From NCBI GenBank assembly GCA_021324655.1, contig JAJPIP010000044.1:1-64000 (forward strand): a stretch of DNA of 64,000 nucleotides, given 5' to 3'. The stretch comes from Pseudomonadota bacterium. Lineage in GTDB: Bacteria > Chloroflexota > UBA5177. The translations under genes were made by a program, and so were the position numbers. Below the pieces are notes generated by a model. That model was not told the origin of the DNA, made no database searches, and was given only the letters and a program-made list of their open reading frames with translations. This document shows, in pieces, positions 17,246-25,732 of the stretch (position 1 is its first letter; each line of letters opens with the position of its first letter).

Positions 17246-17587
17246 CTACTCCCCCGGAGTTCTCCAGGGTAGATCTTCCCCTTCCGACATCAAGACATAG
17301 AAGGAGAACGGGGACCGAAACGTCGCGTGTTGCATGGTCTCCAGCGCCGGTACTCGCTGAATGAACGCGAGCCACTGGTTACCCGGGTTCCACGCCGTGA
17401 CGATGGCGTACCCGTTGTCTTCGCGCGTGCTCTGGGCCAGACGGAAGTAGAGGCACCCCTCGGTCGCCTCCGCCTCGCGGGCCACCGGCTCCCACTGATT
17501 GCGCCACGCCTCCACCTCACTGGGGCGCACGGTAAAGGAGACGATTCCGACCACCGTGTGGTCAAACGAGATGCCCTGGGTCGTCAC
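17246..17587 (-). CDS. Antibiotic biosynthesis monooxygenase (ABM)-domain protein
   Basis: A 113-aa dimeric alpha/beta-barrel protein. The core is an ABM-type ferredoxin-like unit: VVGIVSFTVRPSEVEAW (strand and helix, residues 11-28), EGCLYFRLAQS (43-53), and YAIVTAWNPGNQWLAFI (60-76). Such proteins are small heme-degrading or quinol monooxygenases, or simply ligand-binding folds; none of the heme-degrading IsdG residues is obvious. It is convergent with the caspase-like gene, with 12 bp between the stops. Substrate unknown. Confidence 0.8.
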   Translation of the reverse strand: MTTQGISFDHTVVGIVSFTVRPSEVEAWRNQWEPVAREAEATEGCLYFRLAQSTREDNGYAIVTAWNPGNQWLAFIQRVPALETMQHATFRSPFSFYVLMSEGEDLPWRTPGE

Positions 17588-17771
17588 GGCTGTCCTCCTC
17601 GAGGGATGATTCCCACCCCATGTCGCTGGCGCCTCATCATAGACTCCGATTCGGGATTCCGCGGAGTATCAGCGGCCAGCGGTACCGAAACAGGGTGAAG
17701 AGATGCGGCCCGTCCTTTCGTGTAACCGACGTCCGTATAGAGGAGCATCCTGAGAAGAGGAGAAGTGGTTC

Positions 17772-18311
17772 ATGATCAAGATTCGCCGCCGATCCAGCCG
17801 GTCTTCCGATGACACCCTTGACGATCTGTCTCGCGTTGGGAACGCGGTGCAACGACGTGGAAGGCGCCGCGCCATCCTCCTGGCGGTCCCGGTCACGCTG
17901 CTCGGTGTCGCCGCCATAACTGCTGAGTCACCGGTGCTGGCACGGAGCCATTCGTCCGCCCACGCCGCCTCGTTGGTCAAGATGCGCGCGGCACACATTC
18001 TGGTGAATGCGAAGGGCCGGACCCTGTACGTGTTCGCGGCCGACAGCAAGAACAAGAGCACGTGCTACGGTGGGTGCGCCGGCTTCTGGCCGCCGGTCAC
18101 CGTACCCTCCGGGACGACGCCTCCGCGCACGATGTCCGGCATTCCCGGCACGTTTGGCGTGATCATGCGCACCGATGGATCACACCAGCTGACCTATGAC
18201 GGTGCGCCGCTGTACACGTTCGCCGGCGATAAGAAGAAGGGCCAGATGAACGGCCAGGGCCTCGTCGCCTCCGGCGGTTACTGGTGGGCCGTTGTGGTCG
18301 CCGGGAAGTAA
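17772..18311 (+). CDS. Secreted-repeat (COG4315/lipoprotein_15 family) protein
   Basis: A 179-aa protein with a cytoplasmic N-terminus rich in Arg, one membrane/signal segment (about 34-52), and two copies of the secreted repeat family. Each copy has the form LVNAKGRTLYVFAADS-like strand followed by a WPP or similar motif: residues 75-115 with CYGGCAGFWPPV, and 128-175 with LTYDGAPLYTFAGD. The Cys pair in the first repeat may form a disulfide. The domain family is widespread in Actinobacteria and Chloroflexota and its function is not established. ATG at 17772 follows an AGAGGAGAAG ribosome site. Confidence 0.85.
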   Translation: MIKIRRRSSRSSDDTLDDLSRVGNAVQRRGRRRAILLAVPVTLLGVAAITAESPVLARSHSSAHAASLVKMRAAHILVNAKGRTLYVFAADSKNKSTCYGGCAGFWPPVTVPSGTTPPRTMSGIPGTFGVIMRTDGSHQLTYDGAPLYTFAGDKKKGQMNGQGLVASGGYWWAVVVAGK

Positions 18312-18326
18312 GGAGGAGACATCATG

Positions 18327-18372
18327 CCCGACGACCCGTCAGCCTCTGTGACGCGGCTGACGGGTCGTCGGG
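18327..18372. terminator. 18-bp perfect hairpin between convergent genes
   Basis: An exact 18-bp inverted repeat (18327-18344 and 18355-18372) encloses a 10-nt loop. It lies between the convergent genes ending at 18311 and 18389. No T-run follows on either strand, so it may act as a bidirectional block or RNA-stabilising hairpin rather than a classic terminator. Confidence 0.6.
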
Positions 18373-18388
18373 CTGCGTGCCGGGCCCG

Positions 18389-20761
18389 CTAGCCTTTTCC
18401 ATCCATGAAGGAGAGAGGGGGTCCGAAGGGAACCAGGGCATAATCGACGGCTGCGTGCCAAGTCATGGAGCGCCCCTCCTCGATAGCCTTCTGGAAGGCG
18501 TCTGGCGAGTTTTGCTTCCAAATAGGCTCGATCATCTGCTGGAGGATGTCGGACTCGAGAGCCGAGAGCGGACTGTCAATCTTCTCGCGAAGTGAGGCAG
18601 CCGCCCCAAAGAGCCGAGCGGATTTCACGGCGTTGCCCTGGCGCGCCTCGATAGCTGCGAACCCCTCCAGGTAGTAGGCGATCGGACGTTTGTCGCCTCG
18701 CTGCACAGCAAGCCGGAGACCTTCCTCCCACAGCGGAATGGCGTTCTCGAGATCGCCCGTCAGCAGGAAAGCTCGGGCGCACGTGTCGAGCGTGCGCGTC
18801 AGCAACCCGTGTGCGTCCTGCGCCCGAGCGCGGGCCAGGCTCGCCTGCGATCGCGCGATCGCCTGGTGGAAGCAGCCTTCATACAGTGCGATTTCACCCA
18901 GCCAGTGCAGACAAGCGGCAACACCGTCGTCGTCGCCCAGTGAGCGACATTCCTCGAGATCGTGTTCGAGGAACTCTCGCATATGTTTCAGGTCGCCCTG
19001 CTGGATCGCCGACATGACAAGCCCCATCGGAATGTCTCGACTCTGCGCCAGGCGGAAGTGGCGCAAACCCTCCGCTCCCAGCGCGTGCCCCTCGTCGGTC
19101 GCTCCTCGCAGCGTCGCCAGCCAGGATGCCCAGCTCAACGCTCGGGCTCTCTCCCGAGGCGGGGCGTCTGATGCTGCCACGATCGCCTCCTCCAGCCAGT
19201 GCTGTCCCTCCTGATAGGACGAGACGGCGGTCCAATATGGACCGAGGAGTGTGGCCGCGTGGAGCGCTCGCCTACCCTCTCCAGCATCGAGCAGCCGTCG
19301 CAGCGCTGCCCGTAGATTGTCTCGCTCCTGGTCGAGCCGGGAGAACCGCTGCGGTCCGTCGTCACCTGAATGGTCCTCTTCCGGCGACATCCGCTCCAAC
19401 AGACGAATGCAGTAGTCGGTGTGCCTCTGGGCGATGCGGCAGTCGTCCATTGACGCCCGCAGTCGCTCCGCGGCGTATTCACGGATTGTTTCCAGCATCG
19501 AGAACCGGGGCTCGCCTCCAACGCCCTCGCGACATACCAGCAAACAATGTTCGACCAGTACCGTCAGACGGTCGACCACATCGCGCGCCGGGTCATCCGA
19601 GGGATCGCAGACCGCCTCAACACCCTCGAGGCCAAAGCTCCCGGAAAAGACAGAGAGCTGAGCTAGTAGAGTCTGCGCATCTCTCCCAAGCAGCCGGTAG
19701 CTCCAATCGAGCGCTGCCTGCATCGTCTGTTGACGCTCCGGAGCATCGCTTGTGCCTCCCTTCAGGATGGATAGACGCGAAGAGAGTCGAGAAAGGAGCG
19801 CTTCCGGGGACAGGACTCGCAGTCTGGACGCCGCTAGCTCGATGGCCAGTGGAAGACCATCGACGCGGGCACAGATCGCGGCGACCGAAGCGGCGTTGTC
19901 TTCGGTGAGCGCGAAGTCGGCCCGCACTGCTCGGGCGCGGTCGACGAAGAGCGCGAGCGCACCGAAGCGGAGGAGGTGGTCTACGTCCGGAAGATCGTGG
20001 AGGTCGGGAACGGCCAGAGGTGAGACGAGAAACTCGTGTTCACCATAGACATGAAGTGGCGTTCGACTGGTAACCAGCACTCGAAGATCGCCGGCTGCTT
20101 CGAGAAGGTGCTTCACCACGCAAGCAGCACCCAGCAGATGCTCAAAGTTATCCAGGATCAAAAGCAGCTGCCGCGAGAACAAGTAGGTTGCGACTGCGTC
20201 TTCCAGGTCGCCACCCCGCGCCTCTTTGATCCCCAGCACCGCCGCAATTGACGGAACGACCAACTCAGGGGAGGGGAGCGACGCGAGCGATACCAGAAAG
20301 ACCCCATCCCGGTACTCAGGGAGCAGGGCGCGCCCAACCCGGAGCGCCAGACGAGTTTTGCCCGTTCCTCCCGTACCGACGAGGGTCACGAGACGAACGC
20401 CCGCCGAGGCGAGGAGCTTCCCCACCATGCTGACTTCGCGCTCCCGGCCGACAAACGAGGCCAGGTCCTCGGTGAGGTTCGTGGCGGATCGCTCACGATG
20501 CAGGTGGGGGGACATCCCCATCTCGACAACGCCCCGGCCGGCTCCCTCGAATCGCACCCGGTCCAGTGCGGGAAGGCCCAGCGCTTCGCCCAGGCGTCGC
20601 ACCGTGTCGCGATACGGCCGGGTCGTGAAGCCTCGTTCCAGATCGCTCACGGTGCGCACGCTGACCCCGGCTCGCTCTGCCAGATCCTCCTGGGTTAGAC
20701 CGGCGGCGATCCGGTGTCGTTTGAGCAGAGTTGCGAACGACGGCGATGGACGGACGGCCAT
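18389..20761 (-). CDS. XRE-family HTH regulator with NTPase and TPR-like domains
   Basis: A 790-aa one-protein regulator of the AfsR/LuxR-ATPase type (COG3903). Residues 8-65 are an XRE helix-turn-helix (LTQEDLAERAGVSVRTVSDLERG). An NB-ARC-like NTPase follows, with Walker A GTGGTGKT at 129-136 and Walker B LLLILDNFEH near 199-208 (D204). A DGLPLAIELAASRL motif typical of these proteins is near 310. The remainder (about 480-770) is helical and TPR-like, probably sensing a ligand or partner. Genes of this type are numerous in Chloroflexota and Streptomyces. The target is unknown; the divergent small secreted protein gene is a candidate. Confidence 0.92.
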   Translation of the reverse strand: MAVRPSPSFATLLKRHRIAAGLTQEDLAERAGVSVRTVSDLERGFTTRPYRDTVRRLGEALGLPALDRVRFEGAGRGVVEMGMSPHLHRERSATNLTEDLASFVGREREVSMVGKLLASAGVRLVTLVGTGGTGKTRLALRVGRALLPEYRDGVFLVSLASLPSPELVVPSIAAVLGIKEARGGDLEDAVATYLFSRQLLLILDNFEHLLGAACVVKHLLEAAGDLRVLVTSRTPLHVYGEHEFLVSPLAVPDLHDLPDVDHLLRFGALALFVDRARAVRADFALTEDNAASVAAICARVDGLPLAIELAASRLRVLSPEALLSRLSSRLSILKGGTSDAPERQQTMQAALDWSYRLLGRDAQTLLAQLSVFSGSFGLEGVEAVCDPSDDPARDVVDRLTVLVEHCLLVCREGVGGEPRFSMLETIREYAAERLRASMDDCRIAQRHTDYCIRLLERMSPEEDHSGDDGPQRFSRLDQERDNLRAALRRLLDAGEGRRALHAATLLGPYWTAVSSYQEGQHWLEEAIVAASDAPPRERARALSWASWLATLRGATDEGHALGAEGLRHFRLAQSRDIPMGLVMSAIQQGDLKHMREFLEHDLEECRSLGDDDGVAACLHWLGEIALYEGCFHQAIARSQASLARARAQDAHGLLTRTLDTCARAFLLTGDLENAIPLWEEGLRLAVQRGDKRPIAYYLEGFAAIEARQGNAVKSARLFGAAASLREKIDSPLSALESDILQQMIEPIWKQNSPDAFQKAIEEGRSMTWHAAVDYALVPFGPPLSFMDGKG

Positions 20762-20841
20762 GGTCCTCGGCTGTCGCTTTCGACGGCAATTATATGGAAC
20801 GCCTGCGAATTTCGGGAATCATAGCACACCTGGCCTGAGAT

Positions 20842-20865
20842 CTGTGAGCAACTCTGTGAGCAACT
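20842..20865. repeat. Tandem 12-bp direct repeat
   Basis: CTGTGAGCAACT occurs twice head to tail, 80 bp upstream of the regulator start and 82 bp upstream of the small secreted protein gene. It may be a tandem operator for the XRE-type regulator, or a simple slippage duplication. There is no other copy in the surrounding gap. Confidence 0.6.
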
Positions 20866-20946
20866 ACTCATGGTCACCGAGCGCGGGACGCTGCAAACTG
20901 GGTCCAGGCGCCTGAGTACGGGGCGCGTCGAGACGTAGCGGAAAGG

Positions 20947-21306
20947 ATGAGAGGACCCATGCTTCGCACTGTGGCGATTTTGGTCATTGCTCTACTTCTG
21001 GCCATTCCATTAAGTCTCGCGGCCGGGTCGACACCCGTCCCCGCAGTCCATGCAGATCCCGGCGCGCCGCAGATGTGCGCCGGAGACAGCAACCATGGCG
21101 GCGCCCTCGGCCAGTGCGTCTCATTCAGTCAGAACGAAGAGACGAGTGCCTGGGCTGCCTGGGGGTGCACCCAGATCGCAGACTTCGAAGGTGGCTATCC
21201 AATCTGGTTCAATCTGTACGACAACAGCGGGAACTATGTGGGCTTCTTCACGAATGTCGCCACCCATGGTCAGTGTGTCAGCATCATCAATCAGTACGTG
21301 AAGTGA
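20947..21306 (+). CDS. Small secreted protein of unknown function
   Basis: A 119-aa exported protein with a signal peptide at residues 1-36 (core VAILVIALLLAIPLSLA, cleavage near VHA-DP). The mature domain of about 80 residues has four Cys (MCAG, QCVS, GCTQ, QCVS) that could form two disulfides, and aromatic-rich strands such as YPIWFNLYDN. I do not recognise the family. The start ATG follows a GGAAAGGATG region; the second Met at residue 5 is an alternative. It is divergent from the XRE-NTPase regulator and is a plausible target of it. Confidence 0.65.
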   Translation: MRGPMLRTVAILVIALLLAIPLSLAAGSTPVPAVHADPGAPQMCAGDSNHGGALGQCVSFSQNEETSAWAAWGCTQIADFEGGYPIWFNLYDNSGNYVGFFTNVATHGQCVSIINQYVK

Positions 21307-21745
21307 GGCTCAGGGACGTGCCCATTCGAGGGCCGGGGCCGTCATGAGTCGGACGACGCGGCACACCTAGCCCCATCCAGTCACTGACAAGGTGAAGCGA
21401 AGGCACAAAGCGCCTCTGTGGTACGGGTGGCTCATCACCTCCCCCTCCCGGAGGCGCTTTGTGCCCCGGTATGCCACCTCGATCCCCTATGGTTCCTCTC
21501 TCCCGCTGCCGGTTGATGCGCGCTCCGATCTCTGCACTCCGGCAAGCGACGGCCTGCGGTGGCTACGACACGCCGATGGAGCTGACGCTCCGGTGCACGG
21601 GGAGCAGGAAGGCGGCTGCTTAAGACTGGTGGCTGGGTCCGGCAGCGGCTAGATCGGATTCGACGGCACCTCTCGGCCAGCCACCCCGGCAACGATATCC
21701 GGCAGGTGCTCTCTTCCCGCCTGCATCGCTCATGAGTAAGTCAGC
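21307..21745. other. 439-bp gap without a convincing gene
   Basis: Open frames here have no ribosome site and unlikely composition. The only structure seen is the inverted repeat at 21402-21465. The right end lies downstream of the minus-strand tatA gene. Confidence 0.5.
21402..21465. repeat. 15-bp inverted repeat with 34-nt loop
   Basis: GGCACAAAGCGCCTC at 21402-21416 is exactly complementary to 21451-21465. The long loop and lack of a T-run argue against an ordinary terminator. It could be a relic of a small mobile repeat or a structured 3' end of the preceding transcript. Confidence 0.6.
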
Positions 21746-21964
21746 CTACTTGGCCTGATGATCGGTGGGGTTCGAGGTGACCGGGACTGCTTCGATGGAG
21801 CCGGTCCGGTGCTCCGGCTGTCCATCGATTTCAGAGAGGCCGTGTCGGAAGCTGCGGATGCTCTGACCGAGAGAGGAACCGACTTCGGGGAGGCGCTTCG
21901 GCCCGAAGAGCAGCAGACCGATGATCACGACGGCGAAAAGCTCGGGAAGATGACCGCCTAACAT
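21746..21964 (-). CDS. tatA: Twin-arginine translocase subunit TatA/E-like
   Basis: A 72-aa Tat pore subunit. A short N-terminal transmembrane helix (HLPELFAVVIIGLLLFG, residues 4-20) runs into the FGPKRLPE hinge and an amphipathic helix ending SFRHGL, then a disordered acidic tail. The ATG at 21964 is chosen over one seven codons upstream because AAAGGAG lies 6-9 nt before it. It follows the Tat-signal ferritin-like gene on the same strand with 89 bp between, so it may be dedicated to exporting that neighbour. No tatC is in the window; a core tatC must lie elsewhere. Confidence 0.9.
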   Translation of the reverse strand: MLGGHLPELFAVVIIGLLLFGPKRLPEVGSSLGQSIRSFRHGLSEIDGQPEHRTGSIEAVPVTSNPTDHQAK

Positions 21965-22053
21965 GGTTGTCTCCTTTGGTGTCAATCGGCCGCCGCCGAG
22001 AAGGGAGCGCGCGACTCCCTCCCCGGACGGCGGCGTTGTGATGATGTGTCCGG

Positions 22054-23172
22054 CTACACTCCGCGCCGCGCGTTGTCTGCGGCGGTCGCCAGACTGGATA
22101 GGAACTCCAGGAAGTCGTTCGACTGGCCGGCAAAGAGGTTGTCGTTGACGAGCGCCTGGAGCGCGCTCGTGGCAGCCATCTGCGTGTTGGTCGGCCGGAC
22201 GATGGAGACGTGCGGGAACGCCGGATTGAGGAAAATCGTCGGTTCCGGCATGATCAGGTTGCCTTCGAGCAGCGGATCAGTGGAACCGGCCAGATTCGGG
22301 AACGTTAGCCCGTTTGTCGGGTCGGTGATGGCGGGGGCATTTCCCGCCTTGTCATGCCACGTCTGGAAGTGCATGGCTTCCGTCGGGCCGATGCTGAGCA
22401 GGATGCGCAGGACCACGGGATCGGTCACTCGCTGCGCCAGGGACGGGTACAGGCTGGTTCCTCCTTGCTCGATGAAGGCGAAGTGGAAGCCGGCGGTGTT
22501 GGCGATGGCTTGCAGGTGGTTGGTCGCCGTGGTTGCCGTCGATCCCTCCAGGTCTTCTTTATGACGCGGAATCGCCGGGAACTTCCCTTTCAGCAAGCCC
22601 GGGACGGCGGGCGCAAAGGTGTCGCCGAAGTCTGGGTTCTTCGAGTCGCTGCGATACTTCTCCCACCAGCTCGTATCGATGACCAGTTCCATCAGGTTGG
22701 TCAACCGCTTGATCTGCTGGGCACCGGGGGCGGTGCTGCTGGGGAGACGTCGGAAGGGATCGAGATTGACCGGCTCCGCTCCAACCGACTTGAGATACGC
22801 GTTGATGAAAAACCAGTGGCTGAATTCATCGTCGGTGTTGTCGTGGACGTATTGAGGCATGTCGCCGTCAAGTTGTTGGAGGGCGTTTGTGTACGCGGCA
22901 TTGCCGGTTCCACCCGGGACTTCACTGTCCTGGATCCCACCTAGCTCGTTGTACTGCTGCCACAGATCGCTCTCGATGATCTCGGCAGCGGCGAGGAAGC
23001 GGAGGATGGCGATATCGCCCTCCGTGGGGGAACCGCTTGCCTCCGCTGTCAGGACCGGCAATCCGTCGACGAGCAGACCGGCGCCGACGACGCCTGCTCC
23101 CAGAGCGATGCTCTTGCCGAGAAAGGACCGCCGAGTGGTCATGCCGACCCGCTGCTGTACTGTCGGTGCCAT
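22054..23172 (-). CDS. Tat-exported ferritin-like domain protein
   Basis: A 372-aa protein with a textbook Tat signal: TRRSFLG at residues 13-19, then SIALGAGVVGAGLLVDG. The mature domain is of the ferritin-like/desiccation-related (Ferritin_2) family. Candidate metal ligands are E65 in AAAEI, E116 and H119 in DDEFSHWFF, and a later Glu-x-x-His in GPTEAMHFQTW. It may bind iron or another metal in the envelope or act as an oxidative-stress protein. ATG at 23172 is preferred because AAGGAGA lies 8 nt upstream; an earlier ATG at 23256 would displace the Tat signal. TatA is encoded directly downstream. Confidence 0.85.
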   Translation of the reverse strand: MAPTVQQRVGMTTRRSFLGKSIALGAGVVGAGLLVDGLPVLTAEASGSPTEGDIAILRFLAAAEIIESDLWQQYNELGGIQDSEVPGGTGNAAYTNALQQLDGDMPQYVHDNTDDEFSHWFFINAYLKSVGAEPVNLDPFRRLPSSTAPGAQQIKRLTNLMELVIDTSWWEKYRSDSKNPDFGDTFAPAVPGLLKGKFPAIPRHKEDLEGSTATTATNHLQAIANTAGFHFAFIEQGGTSLYPSLAQRVTDPVVLRILLSIGPTEAMHFQTWHDKAGNAPAITDPTNGLTFPNLAGSTDPLLEGNLIMPEPTIFLNPAFPHVSIVRPTNTQMAATSALQALVNDNLFAGQSNDFLEFLSSLATAADNARRGV

Positions 23173-23485
23173 GTTCAAGATCTCCTTGGTCGTGGGGGTG
23201 TCGGAAACCATCGGCTGGGCCCAGCGCGATGCAGAGAGGAGGATTCCCGCCGGCACATCCCGGCGGGCGCCCTACGTGTCATGCATACGAGTGCCGGTTA
23301 CATGAACCCCGACTGGTTCCCGTCGCCGAGGGCCGGCCGTTGTGGCCGGCGCCCTCGTGTTTCAGGGACGCCCATGGCCGCGCGCCGTGCCCTCGTCCCC
23401 GTCCGGAGGAACGGGCATGCACCCGCCGACGCCCGACCCCGGTGACCGCCTCAGACGCGGATACCGCGAGTCGGAGTACGGACGG

Positions 23486-23896
23486 CTATGACCTCACGAT
23501 GATCGTGCCGATCATGCGCGGGTGAAAGACACAGCTGTAGCGGAATGTCCCGGCCTTGTGGGCGATATAGGTCCAGCTGGAGCCCACATCGAGTGTGCCC
23601 GAGTCGAAGCTGAAGTTATCGGCCGTCACGGTATGAGCGGTGTTGCTGACGTTGGTGAAGATCACGTCCTGGCCGGGATGCACCGTGACCGAGGCGGGCA
23701 CATAGCGTCCGATTGTCTTCGCGTCGGTCTCGATCCTGACGTGGATGGCCGGTAGGCTGCTGGCGTGGGCCGGCCCGAGATTCACCATACGAAAGGGACC
23801 GTGGAAGACGATCACGCCCATGATGCCGACCACGATGATCGCCAGGATGAAACCGACGATCTCGGCAGCACTGAAGCGTACAAACCTGTTGTTCAT
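23486..23896 (-). CDS. Membrane-anchored cupredoxin
   Basis: A 136-aa type 1 copper protein. Residues 10-32 form a transmembrane anchor; the plastocyanin-like domain spans about 50-136 on the outer face. All four copper ligands are present: H88 in NTAHTV, and C122, H125 and M128 in YSCVFHPRM. It probably carries electrons between envelope redox partners, possibly to the oxidase encoded at 34.7-39.8 kb; that is inference. It lies upstream of the Tat-ferritin gene on the same strand, 313 bp away, and is divergent from a second cupredoxin gene. Confidence 0.9.
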   Translation of the reverse strand: MNNRFVRFSAAEIVGFILAIIVVGIMGVIVFHGPFRMVNLGPAHASSLPAIHVRIETDAKTIGRYVPASVTVHPGQDVIFTNVSNTAHTVTADNFSFDSGTLDVGSSWTYIAHKAGTFRYSCVFHPRMIGTIIVRS

Positions 23897-24054
23897 GTCA
23901 CCGCCTCCCTTCCCGGCCCGGGTGCTGTGTTCTTTACATCTCTCTATGATGGACGCCGCGCGGTTGCATCACGCCTCGTTTTGCCCAGCATACTCCTCGC
24001 ATCTGTAACCCGCCCCCGTACGAGGTTGTCATCACCCTCAGAGGAGGAGCAGGA

Positions 24055-24939
24055 ATGAAGGGAAGGAAGACGGCATCCCTCGCCGCGGCGGCGCTACTCG
24101 CCGGGACGGCTGCCGTTGTCGCCATATCACCGCACCGTGTTGCTCAAGCGCAGACCGCGACCGTGACCATTCGGAACTTCGCCTTTGCCCCGGCTACCTT
24201 GACCATTGCCGCGGGAACGACGGTGACGTGGATGAACGCCGATTCGGTCGCTCACACATCGACCAGTGATCCCGGCGATGCGATGTCCTGGGATTCCGGC
24301 TCAATCTCGCCAGGGAGTTCATTCAGTCTGACCTTCACCCAGGCGGGCACCTTCACTTACCACTGCTCGATTCACCCCTTCATGAAGGGCACGATCATCG
24401 TGGCGGCCGGGGTGACCTCCACCGCGACGGCGACGTCATCCGTCGTCGCCACGGCCACGGCCACTTCCGGCGGGGTGACGGCCACCGCGACGACCGTGCC
24501 GCTGAGCGCGGTACCCGGGCCCGGCGGGATGGGTATGGGACCGGCATCTCTCGCTTCCCAGCCCACCTGGCAAGGCTACTACGACGGCCACAAGGATACC
24601 TACCTCAGCACCGATGTCTCAAGCGCCGCTATGGCCGCCGAAATGCACATCCGCTACGCCCCTGGCCTGAGGAACGCCGCCGCGGCCTCCGTCGATCCGA
24701 TGTACCTCGTCCCTGGCCGGGCAGCCACCAATCAACTGGCGGTGTTTGGCTCACAGCCCGGTGAATCCGATTATTCACCGCTGTGGCGTGAGATCACCGT
24801 CACCTGGAAGTCAGGCGTGAAGCCGGTGCTGCTGACAAGCGACAACCAGATCTTTGCCCTGCAGCACAAGGGCCGCCTGACGCTCCGTCGCACGCAGGTC
24901 ATCCTGAACTGTCCGATTATTCGATACAAGAAGGGCTAG
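24055..24939 (+). CDS. Secreted cupredoxin with Ala/Thr linker and an unassigned C-terminal domain
   Basis: A 294-aa exported protein. A signal peptide (1-32) is followed by a plastocyanin-like domain (34-117) with complete copper ligands H67, C104, H107 and M110. Residues 120-150 are a TAT-type linker. The C-terminal about 130 residues begin WQGYYDGHKDTYLS and contain a conserved-looking MYLVPGRA and SDYSPLWREITVTW; I recognise no catalytic motif there. The gene ends inside the 3' end of the convergent SufR-like regulator gene (23-bp overlap). A GGAGGAGCAGG ribosome site precedes the ATG. Confidence 0.85.
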   Translation: MKGRKTASLAAAALLAGTAAVVAISPHRVAQAQTATVTIRNFAFAPATLTIAAGTTVTWMNADSVAHTSTSDPGDAMSWDSGSISPGSSFSLTFTQAGTFTYHCSIHPFMKGTIIVAAGVTSTATATSSVVATATATSGGVTATATTVPLSAVPGPGGMGMGPASLASQPTWQGYYDGHKDTYLSTDVSSAAMAAEMHIRYAPGLRNAAAASVDPMYLVPGRAATNQLAVFGSQPGESDYSPLWREITVTWKSGVKPVLLTSDNQIFALQHKGRLTLRRTQVILNCPIIRYKKG

Positions 24940-25651
24940 GAGGCTCGGCGGCGTCTGAGCCGGGTAGGTGCAGCGTCACACAGCACATGCCCGGCTCAGG
25001 CGTGAGTTCGGCGCGAAGCGCCGGGACGTCGAGAGCGCCGACCAGGCCACGGCAGAGTTCGAGGTTCATGCCGCAGACCAGGTCGCGGTGCTCGGCTGCC
25101 AGGGCGTGAAATGGGCAGTTGCGTAAGCGAATTGAGCCGGCGCGATCGCGTTGCGGCTCATACCCGTAGGCCGTGAGCACAGTCTGCAGGGAGTCGAGAA
25201 TCCTCTCTTCGTCGGCAGCGGGCTGGACACCGAGACGCGTTTCGGCGCCGAGCATCTCCCCAAACGAACGCGCGGTCTCCTCCAGCGCGGTGAGGGTCTC
25301 CGGTGACGCCGCTTGCTCGATCGCGACCGCGAGGAGGCGGGCGGCAAGTTCATAGCGGCGGGGAGGGATCGACACCTCAACCTCGGAGTTGGCCCACCGG
25401 TAGTATTTGGTTGGCCGCCCCGCGCCCGGGCCGCCCCGACCGGACGGACGGCGAAACGTCGCCTCGAGAAGGCCGCAGGCAACCAGGCGATCGAGGTGGG
25501 TGGCGGCGAGTGCGCGCGCTATGTCGAGCGCTCTGGCCGCCTCGTCGCGCGAGACCTCGCCGCGCTCCCGAACCAGGCGATACAGCGCTCGCCGCAGCGG
25601 ATCGTTGAGCTCCGCGGCCCGCCCGATTTCACCTTCTGCCGACGGCTCCAT
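24917..25651 (-). CDS. SufR/ArsR-like HTH regulator with a Cys cluster
   Basis: A 244-aa winged-helix repressor-type protein. The N-terminal HTH (15-65) reads LRRALYRLVRERGEVSRDEAARALDI, followed by a GRPTKYYR wing. The C-terminal sensor has C179 in RNCPFHALA, C193 in LVCGMN, C200, and C223-C224 in GMCCVTL. This spacing matches the Fe-S cluster sensor of SufR-type regulators, though here the target appears to be different. It is divergent from folE, and a 30-bp palindrome overlapping the folE promoter lies between them. It therefore probably represses folE and the flavoprotein gene in response to Fe-S, redox or nitric oxide state; the signal is inferred. Confidence 0.8.
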   Translation of the reverse strand: MEPSAEGEIGRAAELNDPLRRALYRLVRERGEVSRDEAARALDIARALAATHLDRLVACGLLEATFRRPSGRGGPGAGRPTKYYRWANSEVEVSIPPRRYELAARLLAVAIEQAASPETLTALEETARSFGEMLGAETRLGVQPAADEERILDSLQTVLTAYGYEPQRDRAGSIRLRNCPFHALAAEHRDLVCGMNLELCRGLVGALDVPALRAELTPEPGMCCVTLHLPGSDAAEPPSPSCIE

Positions 25652-25674
25652 TTCTGAGACAGCCTACCATCCTC

Positions 25675-25723
25675 TTGACATTCGCCAACATTCTTCTAAA
25701 ATGACTATATCAGTGTTTTAGAA
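25675..25723 (+). promoter_or_regulatory. folE promoter with overlapping palindromic operator
   Basis: The -35 box TTGACA (25675-25680) and -10 box TAAAAT (25697-25702) are separated by 16 bp. An inverted repeat, TTCTAAAA (25694-25701) and TTTTAGAA (25716-25723), spans the -10 box and the likely transcription start. This arrangement is that of a repressor site, and the divergent SufR-like gene is the obvious candidate for the repressor. Confidence 0.75.
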
Positions 25724-25732
25724 GGAGCTGCT

